Assembly: GCF_036850765.1 (NCBI RefSeq)
Contig: NC_089493.1
Coordinates: forward strand, 9,983,632-10,047,631
Direction: 5' to 3'
DNA: 64,000 bases
From: Saccopteryx bilineata
Lineage: Eukaryota > Chordata > Mammalia > Chiroptera > Emballonuridae
Shown: positions 1 through 10,235 of the stretch, in pieces
Position numbering within the stretch: the first letter of the stretch is position 1
How the letters are laid out: each line of letters starts with the position of its first letter
The notes under the pieces: generated by a model
Seen by the model: only the letters and a program-made list of their open reading frames with translations
Database searches by the model: none
What the model was told of the DNA's origin: nothing
Translations under genes and position numbers: made by a program

Positions 1-599
1 TTTATTTATTCCACTTACTAGGAGAGGCACTTTGCTGACTTAGTCTACAAGATGGGTGCAGTTGTGCATGCTTACCCCCACTTTACAGAAGAATCCCTGC
101 TTGATTTGCCCAGCTGGGAGTGGCAAGACTGGAACGGGAACCCAGGGAGATGAGCTCCCCTCCCACCCTGTGTCCTTTCTAGACAAGCGCTACAACTGTC
201 TGCATTTAACCCGAGGCAAGTTGAGGCACAGGGAGAGGGAGCCGTGAGCCCCAGGCCGAGCACAGAACTAGATGAGCCGTTCGTTCCGCGCAGGATAAAT
301 ACTGCTGCCCTGAGGAAGGCCTGAGAGCTCTCAGCACGGCCATCTCGCACAGCCCCGTCCTAGGGAGCCGAAGGGCCGGCAGAGCAAAGGCCTGTGTGCT
401 GGGTTCCCAAAGGAACAGGGCGTCGCCGGTGGAGGGCATGGCTCAGTGGTGCCCAGGGAAGTGATTTTCTGAAAGGAAGGTGATTCATCATCAAGTTCCT
501 TAATTTATATGATAGTGTCATTCCAGAAAAATTCAGAGCGCTCTTACAACCTTGCGGAAATGACTGCATCAGTGCATAAAACAGGGTCAGGCTCTGGAA
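1..599. other. Intergenic with MIR-like remnant
   Basis: About 75-150 resembles antisense MIR (CCCACTTTACAGAAGAATCC). No gene. Confidence 0.4.
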
Positions 600-802
600 C
601 AGGATCGCTCAGCGCTGCTGACACTTGGGGACAACCCTCCTTAGTTGTGTGACCCTCCTGCGCATTGCAAGATGCTCTGCAGCACCCCAGACTTCTACCC
701 ACCGGATGCCAGGAGCACCCTCACACTGCGCGTCAGCCAAAGTGTCTCCTGACAGGGCCAATGTCCACTGAGGGGCAAAAGCTCCCTCAGGCGAGAACCA
801 TG
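600..802 (-). mobile_element. MER20 (hAT-Charlie MITE)
   Basis: Antisense words CACTTGGGGACAACCCTCCT, GTGTGACCCTCCTGCGCATT, GCAAGATGCTCTGCAGCACC, CTTCTACCCACCGGATGCCA, AATGTCCACTGAGGGGCAAA. An ancient eutherian element. Confidence 0.82.
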
Positions 803-944
803 ACTCTGGGCTTAGATAACTACATAAGGATTTTTAGTTTTACTTATGTGAATGTCTAGTTGAGAAATCCTTTGCTGTATGGGACTACCACCCAAGAAAT
901 GCTAGCCATGCCGCCCCCTCCTCGGTGATTGTTCCAGCTACCCC

Positions 945-1255
945 CATATGGCTGGCATAGAGGTGGTGGGGCCGTGTGGCAAGGAGTGTGGTGGCCGTGG
1001 GAGCTGAGGGTGGCCCCAAGTCAACAGCCTACAGGGAATCAAGGACGTGAAAACCTGAATTCTGTCAGCAACCTGAGTGAGGGGGCAAAGATCTTGGTAA
1101 GACCACAGCCCTGGAGTGCCTTGACTTCTGCCCTGTGAGACCCGCTGACCCCTGCCCAGACTCTCGACCCATTCAAACCACCAGGTCATAAACCGTGCTG
1201 TCTTAAGTTGCTAAGTGTATGGTAATTTGTTACGCAGCAATAGAAAATGAATACA
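945..1255 (+). mobile_element. MLT1-type LTR 3' part
   Basis: GAATTCTGTCAGCAACCTGA, CTGTCTTAAGTTGCTAAGTG, GGTAATTTGTTACGCAGCAA, TAGAAAATGAATACAC: the usual MaLR 3' end order. Confidence 0.8.
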
Positions 1256-1964
1256 CTTTTCCTTTCCCCTTTCTTCCCTCTCTCCCTCCCTTCCCTCTTT
1301 CTTTGTAAACATCTCATGGATACCTTCCCCTGTTATGACAGAGGAGGCAGACACAAGCCCCACAGTGGACTTCCATCTGTACTTTCTGCAAAACCAGCGT
1401 CGGTGGCATTTGACTCAGAGGGGACTGACTCAGATTTGCCCGTGGAGCTCAGCCCACACGAGAGACACGCACTCGGCCCAGAAGTGCCTTCTTCAGTTCA
1501 GCACGTCCGTCAAACAAGGGCTTCCCCGCAAAAGGGCACTTTCGCCATGTCCACGCCCATGTCCACGTCCTTTGATGGGGGAGCTGGCCGACTACCTACA
1601 GCCAGAGAGAGAACCTCCCCAGGAAAGAATCAGCGTTGTGACGTCCCTGGAAGGGAACGAATGAGGTCTTGTTCCCTGGGGGCATCTATCCGTCCCCTTC
1701 ACTGACAGCCTTGTCCGGTCACATTCTGTCCTCTTCTCCTGCGTGCGCATGTCACCTCCCTGCTGGTGGTAAGCTCTGTGAGGACAGCAGCGCCTCCCGG
1801 GGTCTCCGCGCCGTTCGGGCACCGGCGCGTGTGGGCTCACCGAGTGTCGGCTGAATTCAGAGAAGGCAGTTTCAGCCACACTCACTGCGGGGGGAGTGGA
1901 AGTCAGTCCCAGACTCCACCACTCCCCTCCAACCCTGTGGTCCTCTGGGTGCCCACGTAGTAAA
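1256..1964. other. Intergenic; CT tract and L2-like piece
   Basis: CT-rich tract at about 1258-1302; an L2-like GGTAAGCTCTGTGAGGACAG at about 1767. A 152-aa frame (1247-1705) shows no family resemblance. Confidence 0.45.
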
Positions 1965-2140
1965 GAGGAAAAACTTTGGAGACGAACAGGTTTGATTTGA
2001 TTCCCAGCCTTTAAACTTAACTGAACATCCAAATGGCTCGACCTCCGAGCCTCAGAAGGCCCATCTGTAAAATGGTCAACCAGAAAGTGAGTGTGCATGA
2101 CATCTCCGGGCACATAGTAGGTCTCCGTGTCCGGTCGAGC
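1965..2140 (+). repeat. MIR SINE
   Basis: GAGCCTCAGAAGGCCCATCT followed by GTAAAATGGTCAACCAG, then GGGCACATAGTAGGTCTCCG. Confidence 0.7.
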
Positions 2141-2811
2141 TTTCCCTTTTATTTCTGTTCTTTGATCTCATTTCACTTTTTTCTCCCTCTTCAGAAAAAC
2201 CAAACAGGTTTTTGGCCTCCTGAGCAGGACCCTTCTTAAAGAATTCACACTGGAGCCGCGGTAACAAGGTTTGGCGGCAGCCTTGGCGTCTGTGTTTGAA
2301 TGTTTTCAGGCGGTGGAAATTCGCTCTGACAGTCATGGTTGACCAGCTTCTGGCCCAGGCAAGGACCAGGCTCGGACAAGGGGATTTGGATGAGAGTGGG
2401 GTCAAGAGAAGCAACCATTCGGAGGGAGTGGCTTGAGGAGGTGTCCCAGCGGCAGGAATGTCACATGGCTGCACATTGGTCACAAACGCCAGGCATCTCA
2501 GTGGAAGTCCAGTCCTTCTGGGGCACCCTGCAGGAAGTCAGAGTGTGTCCCTAACCCTCATCAGAGCCCAGAAATCAGCGAGAAAGACCCGAGCTGCATC
2601 AACGCCGTGAAAGAGTTCCGTGTGATGGGGTCTGAGAGGAAGGAAGGGAATGCCTGGGACGTCGGCAAAATGGGAAAATCAGCCACGTTTTATTTTAATA
2701 GACCAGCAGGCACCTCAGAGACCTGCTGGGTTTCAAGCTTCTGGGGGGCAGGAAGCATATTTTACTCACCTCTCATTTGACCGCTGGCCAGGCATAGTGG
2801 GCACCCAGAGT
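2141..2811. other. Intergenic
   Basis: No gene or clear repeat. Confidence 0.4.
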
Positions 2812-3112
2812 TGTTTTTTTTTGTTTGTTTGTTTGTTTTTAATTTTTTTTTCTTCCTTTCCAAGTGAGAGGAGGGGAAATAGAGAGCCAGACTCCCACAT
2901 GCGCCCTGACTGGGATCCACCTGGCAACCTCCATCTGGGGCCGGTGCTCTCTGCCCATCTGGGACCATGCTTGCTTGCAACTGTGCTATTTTTAGCGCCC
3001 GAGGGAGAGGCTCAATGGAGCCATCCTCAGCACCTGGGGCCAATGCACTTGAACCAATCGAGTCATAGTTTTGGGAGGGGAAGAGAGAGACAGAGAGAAT
3101 GCAGACTTTGAA
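2812..3112 (-). mobile_element. SINE type C, old and headless
   Basis: Matches the non-tRNA part of the copy at 12552-12944 (AGAGAGCCAGACTCCCACAT; GCCATCCTCAGCACCTGGGG; GGGAGGGGAAGAGAGAGACA) but is much more diverged and ends before the tRNA-like head. (GTTT)n tail on the left. Confidence 0.75.
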
Positions 3113-3429
3113 AGATGAAATATCCAGACTGAGCCACACCTGCAACCAGTACCTTGGTCACTCTGGCTGAGAGCAGTACTCATTGTCCCTTGATGAAGAG
3201 GGAACTAGAAATAAATGTGGCAGCCCTGATGGCCCCTGTGTGGTCTGGAATAATGCTGGAGTGTGCCCTAACAGTGTCCACTCCCACCTGGGAGTATGGG
3301 TGTCAGCCATCTCTGTGAATCACGTTGTCATCTTCAACAATTAAGGGTTACCATGCTCCCTGGGGGACATCCAGGTTGGGGTCTGGGCTGGTCATGATTC
3401 TAAGTCTTATTCTCATATTCTGCTCCGGG
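3113..3429. other. Intergenic
   Basis: Nothing recognised. Confidence 0.4.
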
Positions 3430-3835
3430 GAATGTAACAACGTTTTTGAAAGAAAGTTTGTCAAGATATATTAAGAATCCTAAATATAGTTATGCTCTTT
3501 GATCTAATAACTTCATTTTGAATAAGATACCCAAAAGCTAGGATCAGAAATGTGTGCTAAGACATCAATACAAGGTTTCTCATATAAATGTACTTTTAAT
3601 AGTAAAAGAGTGGGAAAAGGAGATCATCACATATCCAGCACTAGAGTGGATAGGTAAATAATGGTTTCTCCATGTTATGGAATATAACGGATAAAAGCCA
3701 TGTTTCCAAGGGAAACGTAACAACGGGAAAGTGCTCACAATGCAGTTCGGTGGGGGAGGAGGATACAATGTTTTTGCATTTATTAAAAATAGAAATGCTT
3801 AAGAAATGAGAAAAGAAACTAGTTCAAAGCAATAC
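3430..3835 (+). mobile_element. L1/HAL1-type 3' fragment
   Basis: GAAAGTTTGTCAAGATATAT, GTGTGCTAAGACATCAATAC, AATAGTAAAAGAGTGGGAAA, GGTAAATAATGGTTTCTCCA, AGAAACTAGTTCAAAG in the order of L1M-type 3' ends. Confidence 0.7.
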
Positions 3836-4180
3836 AACAGTCCATGCACTATCTTTCCTGAGTCCTAAGACTTGCTTGTAGTCTCGAAATTTCTCACAAA
3901 AGATGCAGCCACTGGAAGTCTATTTCTTTGCCTATGATGATCTCATTCATACTTTGCAATAGTTGCATAGATTTACATTCAAGTGTATGTACTAATGGGG
4001 ACCTTCAAAACACACACACCAACTAACATCTGTACGTCCTGTGTTCAAAATACAGAATGCACAATGTAAATTTAAGTGAAAAAAAAAAAAGAAAACCTTA
4101 CAAAATTCAAAATCTAGTATGTAGTGTAAATTCTCTTTTGTAATAGAAACAATCAGATACAGTTACCAGAAGGGCATATC
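3836..4180. other. Intergenic
   Basis: AT-rich unique sequence, nothing recognised. Confidence 0.4.
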
Positions 4181-4196
4181 AAGAAATGATTAACAG

Positions 4197-4315
4197 GCCT
4201 GACCTGTGGTGGCGCAGTGGATAAAGCGTCGACCTGGAAATGCTGAGGTCGCTGGTTCGAAACCCTGGGCTTGCCTGGTCAAGGCACATATGGGAGTTGA
4301 TGATTCCAGCTCCTC

Positions 4316-4361
<46 letters not shown>

Positions 4362-4393
4362 TCTCTCCTCTCTAAAAATAAATTAAAAAAAAA
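4197..4393 (+). mobile_element. tRNA-derived SINE type A
   Basis: Head GCCTGACCTGTGGTGGCGCA with A box TGGCGCAGTGG and B box GGTTCGAAACC; (TC)n then AATAAATTAAAA tail. Perfect 16-bp target duplication AAGAAATGATTAACAG at 4181-4196 and 4394-4409. Confidence 0.96.
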
Positions 4394-4409
4394 AAGAAAT
4401 GATTAACAG

Positions 4410-6085
4410 AGATAATCTACATTTGATGAGATTATTTTCCAAATTGTCTACCATGAGCAGACACTGCATTTATAATTAGGCTAAAACAATAAACAATCTT
4501 TTTGTCCCCAGAAAAAAGTCCTGTTGTTCTGAGGGGCAAATGAAGGAAACTATTGATACTTCCCTCCCAAGTCTCCTATTAGGAGGAGACCTTAGCAAAA
4601 CTGGTCTCATCTAGTTGGGTCCTAATGCTACACTGTCACTGTGCATACGTTAGAGTGGCAGTAACGCTGCCCTAACAAAGAGACCCCAAAATGCAGTGGC
4701 ATAAATAAGAGAAAATGGTATTTTATTTTTTCTTGTTCTTAGTGCAGAGGTCGGTGGGTAGTCCAGGACTGGAAGTTGGTTTCATCCCAGCAACTAGCTG
4801 GCGGGGCAGTTCTGACATCCTCAACACACCATTCTCAGCTTGTATCCCTGGTGCAAGGAGGAGAAGAGGGTGTAGAAGACAAGCAACATCGTTTTAAGGA
4901 TGTGCCTAGAAGTTGCATACTTCCACTCACATTGTATTGGCTAGAATTTAATTGCAGGGTCATAGCTAGCTGCAAAGGAGTCTGGAAGTACAGGGTCTAG
5001 GTGGGTAGCAATAGCTTTGCTGGTGGGAATAGGTCAGAATACTTGGCTGTCTTTTCTGAGCCAGCATAAATATACAATGTTCCTCTACAAAGGGCATTCT
5101 CTGAAGCTCCCAGACACAGGCCGCCTGGAGCCAGTAGACCTGTCTTCTCACAACCACCCCAAGACTTACCACCAAGACCCTGCAGGAAGCCCTCCCTCCC
5201 AGTGGCCACGGTGCCGTTCTGAATTCTGAGATTTTTTTTTTCTCACTGCTGCAGAGCTTGAAAAGCTCCTCTCATTAATTCTTTCCCCAAGACTGTGTGC
5301 ATTTTCTAACAGTTTTCAATAAGGGTTTAGGAACCACCCGTTCTAAGTCAGATAGACCTTGTGCCGTCACTCCTTTGACCCCTCGAGTCAGTCAGGAGCA
5401 CGCGTCATTATCCACACGCATTTCACCTGCGAAGAGCCCGGGGCCGGGTAGCGGGAGGCCGAGCGGGGGGGCCGAAGGCAGGCTCCCCCGTGCACGGCTG
5501 GTGGGCTTCCCAGCCGTCACACCACAGCTGCCGTTCGCTTCACAGTCTGGAAAAGTTGATGAGCCCTGCAACCTTCCACGAAGCTCTGTGGCAGTGCACT
5601 GCCAAGCCTGCTTGTCTGAAATAGTTGTGGTCCTCAGCTTCCTGGAACAAAACCCTCTCTCTCTGGAGTGGGGACCAGCCCATTAACTCATCCTTTATTT
5701 CATGCGAGGCACTCCCCCCACCCATAAATCATCTTCCAGGCCTCTCCGCTAGGCAGCTCGACTTCGGAAACGCGATGTCCCACGCAGGGTGGGTGCCTAG
5801 TCTCTGGACCCCATCAGTCAGCAAAGCAAAACCAGAAGTGTCACGTGGACGGCAAACCCTGAAATAGATTACAACCGAGACCCAGACGCACATGCGGGAG
5901 GGAAGGAGGCAAAGACGCAGCCTCCAAGTGCAGTTTTAAAGTTTCCAGGCCTCGCAAATCCATCAAAACGTGGCCCGACCCACTGGGCCAGCCACGGGGC
6001 TCCTTGCGATGGGAGCCGGTTCACAACAGCTTCTTTTTTTTTTAATTTTTAATCAAATTCTGGAGGGAACATAAGATTGATTCCC
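4410..6085. other. Intergenic; old LTR-like segment
   Basis: About 4655-5050 (GCTGCCCTAACAAAGAGACC; GGATGTGCCTAGAAGTTGCA) resembles an old MaLR/ERVL-type repeat in antisense, class uncertain. A small CpG-rich patch at 5438-5500. No gene. Confidence 0.45.
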
Positions 6086-6102
6086 AAGAAGGTTCATTCT
6101 GG

Positions 6103-6280
6103 GGCCTTGGCCAGGTAGCCCAGTTGGTTAGAGCGTTATCCCGACACGCCAAGGATGTGAGTTCAATCCCAGGTCAGGTCACAAACCAGAATCAACCGAT
6201 GAGTACATGAATATGTGAAATGACAAATCCACGTTTTTCTCTCGCGCTCTCAAATCAATAAATAAAAAATAAAAATTAAA
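6103..6280 (+). mobile_element. VES-like tRNA-derived SINE
   Basis: GGCCTTGGCCAGGTAGCCCA head with A-box-like TAGCCCAGTTGG and B-box-like GTTCAATCCC; tail AATAAATAAAAAATAAAAA. Target duplication AAGAAGGTTCATTCTGG / AAGAAGATTCATTCTGG at 6086-6102 and 6281-6297. Confidence 0.88.
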
Positions 6281-6449
6281 AAGAAGATTCATTCTGGAAG
6301 TTTACTTGGGCCCCGTGACCAGACCCCATGTTGACAAATTTAAGCCTTGATTGCTGGGATAAACACGAAACACGCCTTCCCTCAGTCCTCAGACTAGACG
6401 CCAAAATTACAGACAGGATGAGAAGAAGAGGAGGATTTGCCACTTGTTT

Positions 6450-6700
6450 TAGGTCTGCTGTGTGCCACACGCAGTGTTAGGCACTTTATGAATAGTGCCT
6501 TATTTGTTCACCGGAAACCTGTGTCTTTATTTTACAAACGGGACCAGAAGATGGGATGGATATACTTGATGAGACCCTGGAGAAATGTAGTGTGTTTCAC
6601 GGCCGTTCTTGAACTGTGTACGCCCTGAGTGCAGGCTTGTGCTGGGCACATCTCTGTGTTCCCTGGTACCTAGCACAGGGTCGGGTCCAGGGGACATGTT
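6450..6700 (+). repeat. MIR followed by L2 3' end
   Basis: CTGTGTGCCACACGCAGTGT and AGGCACTTTATGAATAGTGC (MIR-like), then CTGAGTGCAGGCTTGTGCTG and CCTAGCACAGGGTCGGGTCC (L2-like). Confidence 0.6.
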
Positions 6701-6724
6701 CATATTTTAAAGCTATAATGCATA

Positions 6725-7575
6725 ATAGACAGGTTTCCAGGCAACGCAGCAATAAAAATATGAACTCCGCTACATGCAATATGGATGAGCCTCTCAGGCA
6801 TAAAATCAAATGAAAGAAGCTGGACATAAAAAAAAAAAAGAGTTATTGTGTAAGATTCTTTTTATATAAAGTTTAAACATGGCAAAATTAATGCTTGGGG
6901 ATAGAGTTGTGGAGAATGGTCATCTGTGGGGCTTTGACCGGGAGAGGGCACCAGGCAGCCTGCTGTGGTCTAGAGGGGTCCTATGTCTTGAGCTGTATCA
7001 TGGGTACATGTGGGCACGGGAAAAATCAGTTGAGCTTTAAACTATGGTACATCCAGACGATGAAATATTTTTTATTTGGAAAAAAAAAAAAGAGGGAGAG
7101 CTATTAAGTCATGCAAAGACACGGAGGAAAGTTGAGTGGCTATTAATTACTAAGCCAAAGAATCCCATCTGAAAAGGCGACCTACTGTACGATTCTAACT
7201 GTATGACATTCTGGAAAAGATAAATCGATAATGACACTAAAAAGACCAGTGGTTTCCAGGGTTGAAGGGAAGGGTGAGAGGAGCAGGCAGAGCACAGAGG
7301 AGTTTTAGGGCAGAGCAACGACTCTGTGTGACACTGTAATGGTGGACACGTGTCAGCGCACACTGGTCTAAGCCCACGGGAGGTACAGCACAGGAACGGG
7401 CCCTGGTGTGAGCTACGGACTCTGGGTGACGCTGACGGGTCACGGCAGGCTCGTCAGTGGTAACAAGTGCACCACCTTGGCTGTGCGTGTGTGCGTGCAG
7501 GGGTGTACAGGGCACCTGTCCGTCCACTCAATTTTCCTGTAAACCTAAACTGCTCTAAAAAAATAATCTACTTAA
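6725..7575 (+). mobile_element. L1M 3'UTR fragments
   Basis: Consensus-order words: TAAAATCAAATGAAAGAAGC, CTATGGTACATCCAGACGAT, TGTATGACATTCTGGAAAAG, CAGTGGTTTCCAGGGTTGAA, ACTGTAATGGTGGACACGTG, AATTTTCCTGTAAACCTAAA, CTGCTCTAAAAAAATAATC. Ancient, no coding sequence left. Confidence 0.85.
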
Positions 7576-8199
7576 AACATTATCGATCAGTACACTTGGC
7601 GCACCATACGGCATGTGGTATTTCAACAACAAAACAAAGGAAAACGTGTTCTCCTTTGAAAGAAGGTTAACCAGCATTTACTAAAGGTTTATGGGAAGCC
7701 AGCCCCTGCCCTCCTTCCGTACCTGTCGTATTTCTAGGCTGCGGCTGGCGGAGGGCAGCGGCTTACCTGGCTTGACCTCCACCCTGTCCGCAGTGCCTGC
7801 CCTGCCCGGCAAATGACACAGGTTTGTCAGCTTGGAGACCTGTGCTCCTTGAGATGTCACAAAAGCCCCCATGCTGTAGGAAGGGGTACAGAAGAGGAAG
7901 CCAAACGTCTGGGAGGCAAATGACCAAGCCTCGGCCACACAGCTGGTGAGCGGCAGAGCCAGGACGGAAGCCAGGCTGCTCTGAGGAAAGGAGAGGCCTG
8001 CCTTCTGGGGCCCTGTGCGCTGTCACCTTCGAGGTTCAATGACACTGAATCCCGGAGGGCTCAGAGCGTTCAGAAGGTGTGCTGGTAAAGCAATCTGCTG
8101 GAGCTTTCACTCTGGTTGTGTTTCCCCTAAATTAATTGCTCTTGTCTTCAGGATATGGTTACAAAGTGCACTGATTATCACCGTGATAAAGGGGTAGTC
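7576..8199. other. Intergenic with MIR antisense
   Basis: MIR antisense-like stretch at about 7880-7985 (GGCCACACAGCTGGTGAGCG). The rest is unassigned. Confidence 0.5.
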
Positions 8200-8530
8200 C
8201 AAGCCCAAGTTCAATCCGTCAGCCTGTCAACAGCTTTGACACCTTGATTCCCCGTCACCTGGTAACTACTGAAAGGTATAATATTCTGAAGCCTTTAATT
8301 TTACCTTTCATTTGGCGAGGGAAATTGATGAGGAAAAGGTAAGGTGCCATCTGAGACATGTGCAAATTACCTTTTGACTCTCATGAATATATATTCTGCC
8401 TCTGATGCCGCCGGGGCGAGAATTTCTGTCTGTCCCCCGGATGAGCTAAGCTGATGGCCATTCATGCATAATTGCTGAGCTCTGGCCCGTCTCTCCGGCT
8501 GGGGACTAAAACCTTGCTCAAGGTCAGCCC
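8200..8530. promoter_or_regulatory. Candidate conserved non-coding element
   Basis: Repeat-free, complex sequence with AACAGCTTTGACACC near 8229, CCTTTAATTTTACC near 8293, GCAAATTACCTTTTGAC near 8361-8380 and retained CpGs (GATGCCGCCGGGGCGAGAA, 8404-8422). About 54 kb upstream of GSC. Texture-based call. Confidence 0.35.
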
Positions 8531-8787
8531 TGAAGTGTCAGTCTGAAAGTTTCCATGGCCAAGTGAGCAGCATCGGAAATAATACAGTCTTCAGGGAGGG
8601 TGGCTTATCCCCAGATGGAAAAAAGGGGTGTGTGTGTGCGTGTACATGTGTGTGTGGTGTGATGTCTTCAGGCCAGGTAAGAAGACAGGAAAAAGTGACA
8701 ATTTTAAGGATACGATGGTGCCCGAAGCCATACTGGAGGGGTTGTGGGTGAGGAGGAGACGGCCACACCGAGAGCCAGCATGGACAG
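8531..8787. other. Intergenic with GT-rich patch
   Basis: Imperfect GT repeat at about 8627-8661. Nothing else recognised. Confidence 0.5.
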
Positions 8788-8807
8788 TGTTGGGCAGATA
8801 AAATATA

Positions 8808-9427
8808 TGTTGGGCAGATAAAATGTATTGTGCTCACTTTGTTAAAGATGGTGCTGCCCATGTGGAGGCCGTCGCCCAGGTGATATTAATGTGTGTTGGG
8901 GGCAGGCTGTGGGCAGGCAGGATTGTTGTAGCCTGGGGCTTGGTTTTGGGATTAAGCTTTTCACAATCCAATCATGCCTCAGAAGTGACTTTGTATTAGA
9001 GACTTCCCTATTTTGTATATTGGATTAAAGGTTTTGAATCTACACTATAAAATGGGGGCAGAACAGGAGCTTGCTGCTCTTGGTTCCTGAGATTATCATT
9101 AGAGGAGAGAGCAGAGAGCAGAGAGCAGAGCAGAGAAAGGCCACGTGGAGAAGGAAGGAGATGGGGAACAGAGGTGAATAAGTCTGATGAGCTAGAAACC
9201 TTTGATTCTAGGAAACTCGGATAAATCAGTGGCTTTGTGAGCACTGAATGTGAGTGGGTTTTGGAGCCCAGTGTGTGTTTTTTGCTTGCCTGCCGGGTGC
9301 AAGCTAGAATTAAAGACTATGGCCCACCAGTTTTTGGCTCCGTTGTTTCTTTACCGACTGTCCGAATCCAATGCGAACCTGCATGGGCCAGGCTGCTGTG
9401 ATGGTGGCCCTGGCTTCTTGCTTGACA
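8808..9427 (+). mobile_element. ERV LTR, first unit of an LTR-LTR tandem
   Basis: Starts TGTTGGGCAGATAAAATG, ends ...TTCTTGCTTGACA. TATA CTATAAAATGGGG near 9046. It lacks the about 70-bp YY1-containing segment present in the following unit. The first 20 bp are duplicated just upstream (8788-8807). Confidence 0.87.
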
Positions 9428-10142
9428 ATATATTATGCTCACTTTGTTAAAGATGGGCACTGCCCACGTGGAAGCCGGTCTCCCAGGTGATTGCTTGGGA
9501 TAAGCATGATTGTATTAATGTGTATTGGGGGCGGGCTGTGGGCAGGCAGGATCCTTGTAGCCTGGGGCTTGGTTTTGAGACTAAGCCTTTCCCACCCTTT
9601 TTGATGTGGGGTGGTGCACTCTCATGAGGAATCCCATTATGCCTCAGATAAGTGACTTTGTATCAGAGACTTCCTTGTTTGTATATTGGATTAAAGGTTT
9701 TGGTTTCTACACTATAAAATGGGGCAGACTGGGAGCTTGCTCTCTCTCTTGATTCCTGAGATTAGCATTAGAGAACAGAGAAAGGCCACATGGAGGAGGC
9801 CAGGAGAAGCAGCCAAGATGGTGGAGTGCTGAGTGAGAAGCCAGTTTGTGCAGAGTTTGTGCAGGGAGAAGGAAGGAGATGGGGAACAGAGGTGAATAAG
9901 TCTGGTGAGCTAGAAACCTTTGATTCTAGGAAACTCGGGTAAGTCAGTAGCTTTGTGAGCACTGAATGAGTGGGTTTTGGAGCCCAGTGTGTGTTTTTAC
10001 TTGCGCGCTGGGTGCAAGCTAGGATTAAAGATGATGGCCCATCAGTTCTTGGCTCCATTGTTTCATTACCGTCTGTCCAAATCTAATGCAAACCTGCACG
10101 GGCCAGGCAGCTGTGATGGTGGCTGTGGATACTGGCTTTACA
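9428..10142 (+). mobile_element. ERV LTR, second unit of an LTR-LTR tandem
   Basis: Starts inside the LTR (ATATATTATGCTCACTTTG, lacking the TGTTGGGCAGATAAAA start) and ends ...ACTGGCTTTACA. TATA CTATAAAATGGGG near 9712, YY1-like GCCAAGATGG at 9812-9821, TTAAAGATG polyadenylation region near 10025. No viral coding sequence. Confidence 0.85.
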
Positions 10143-10235
10143 GATAGCACCTCTGGGAAGTTTGACTGGGCAGAGAGCAAGGAGCGTAGAAGCAGAGGCA
10201 GCAGCAGGAGAAATGCATCGAAGGTTTGTTTGCCT

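Noticed and set aside
1..600. Last exon of a neighbouring gene such as DICER1 at the left edge
   Set aside because: No coding similarity or splice structure; the expected distance to the neighbour is larger than this window.
4197..4290. Possible tRNA genes from A/B boxes
   Set aside because: Every such hit sits at the head of a SINE with a tail and target duplications; no cloverleaf tRNA with a proper anticodon arm was found.
8808..10142. Complete endogenous retrovirus with gag/pol/env between the LTRs
   Set aside because: The two LTRs abut directly; no internal sequence or viral coding region is present anywhere in the window.
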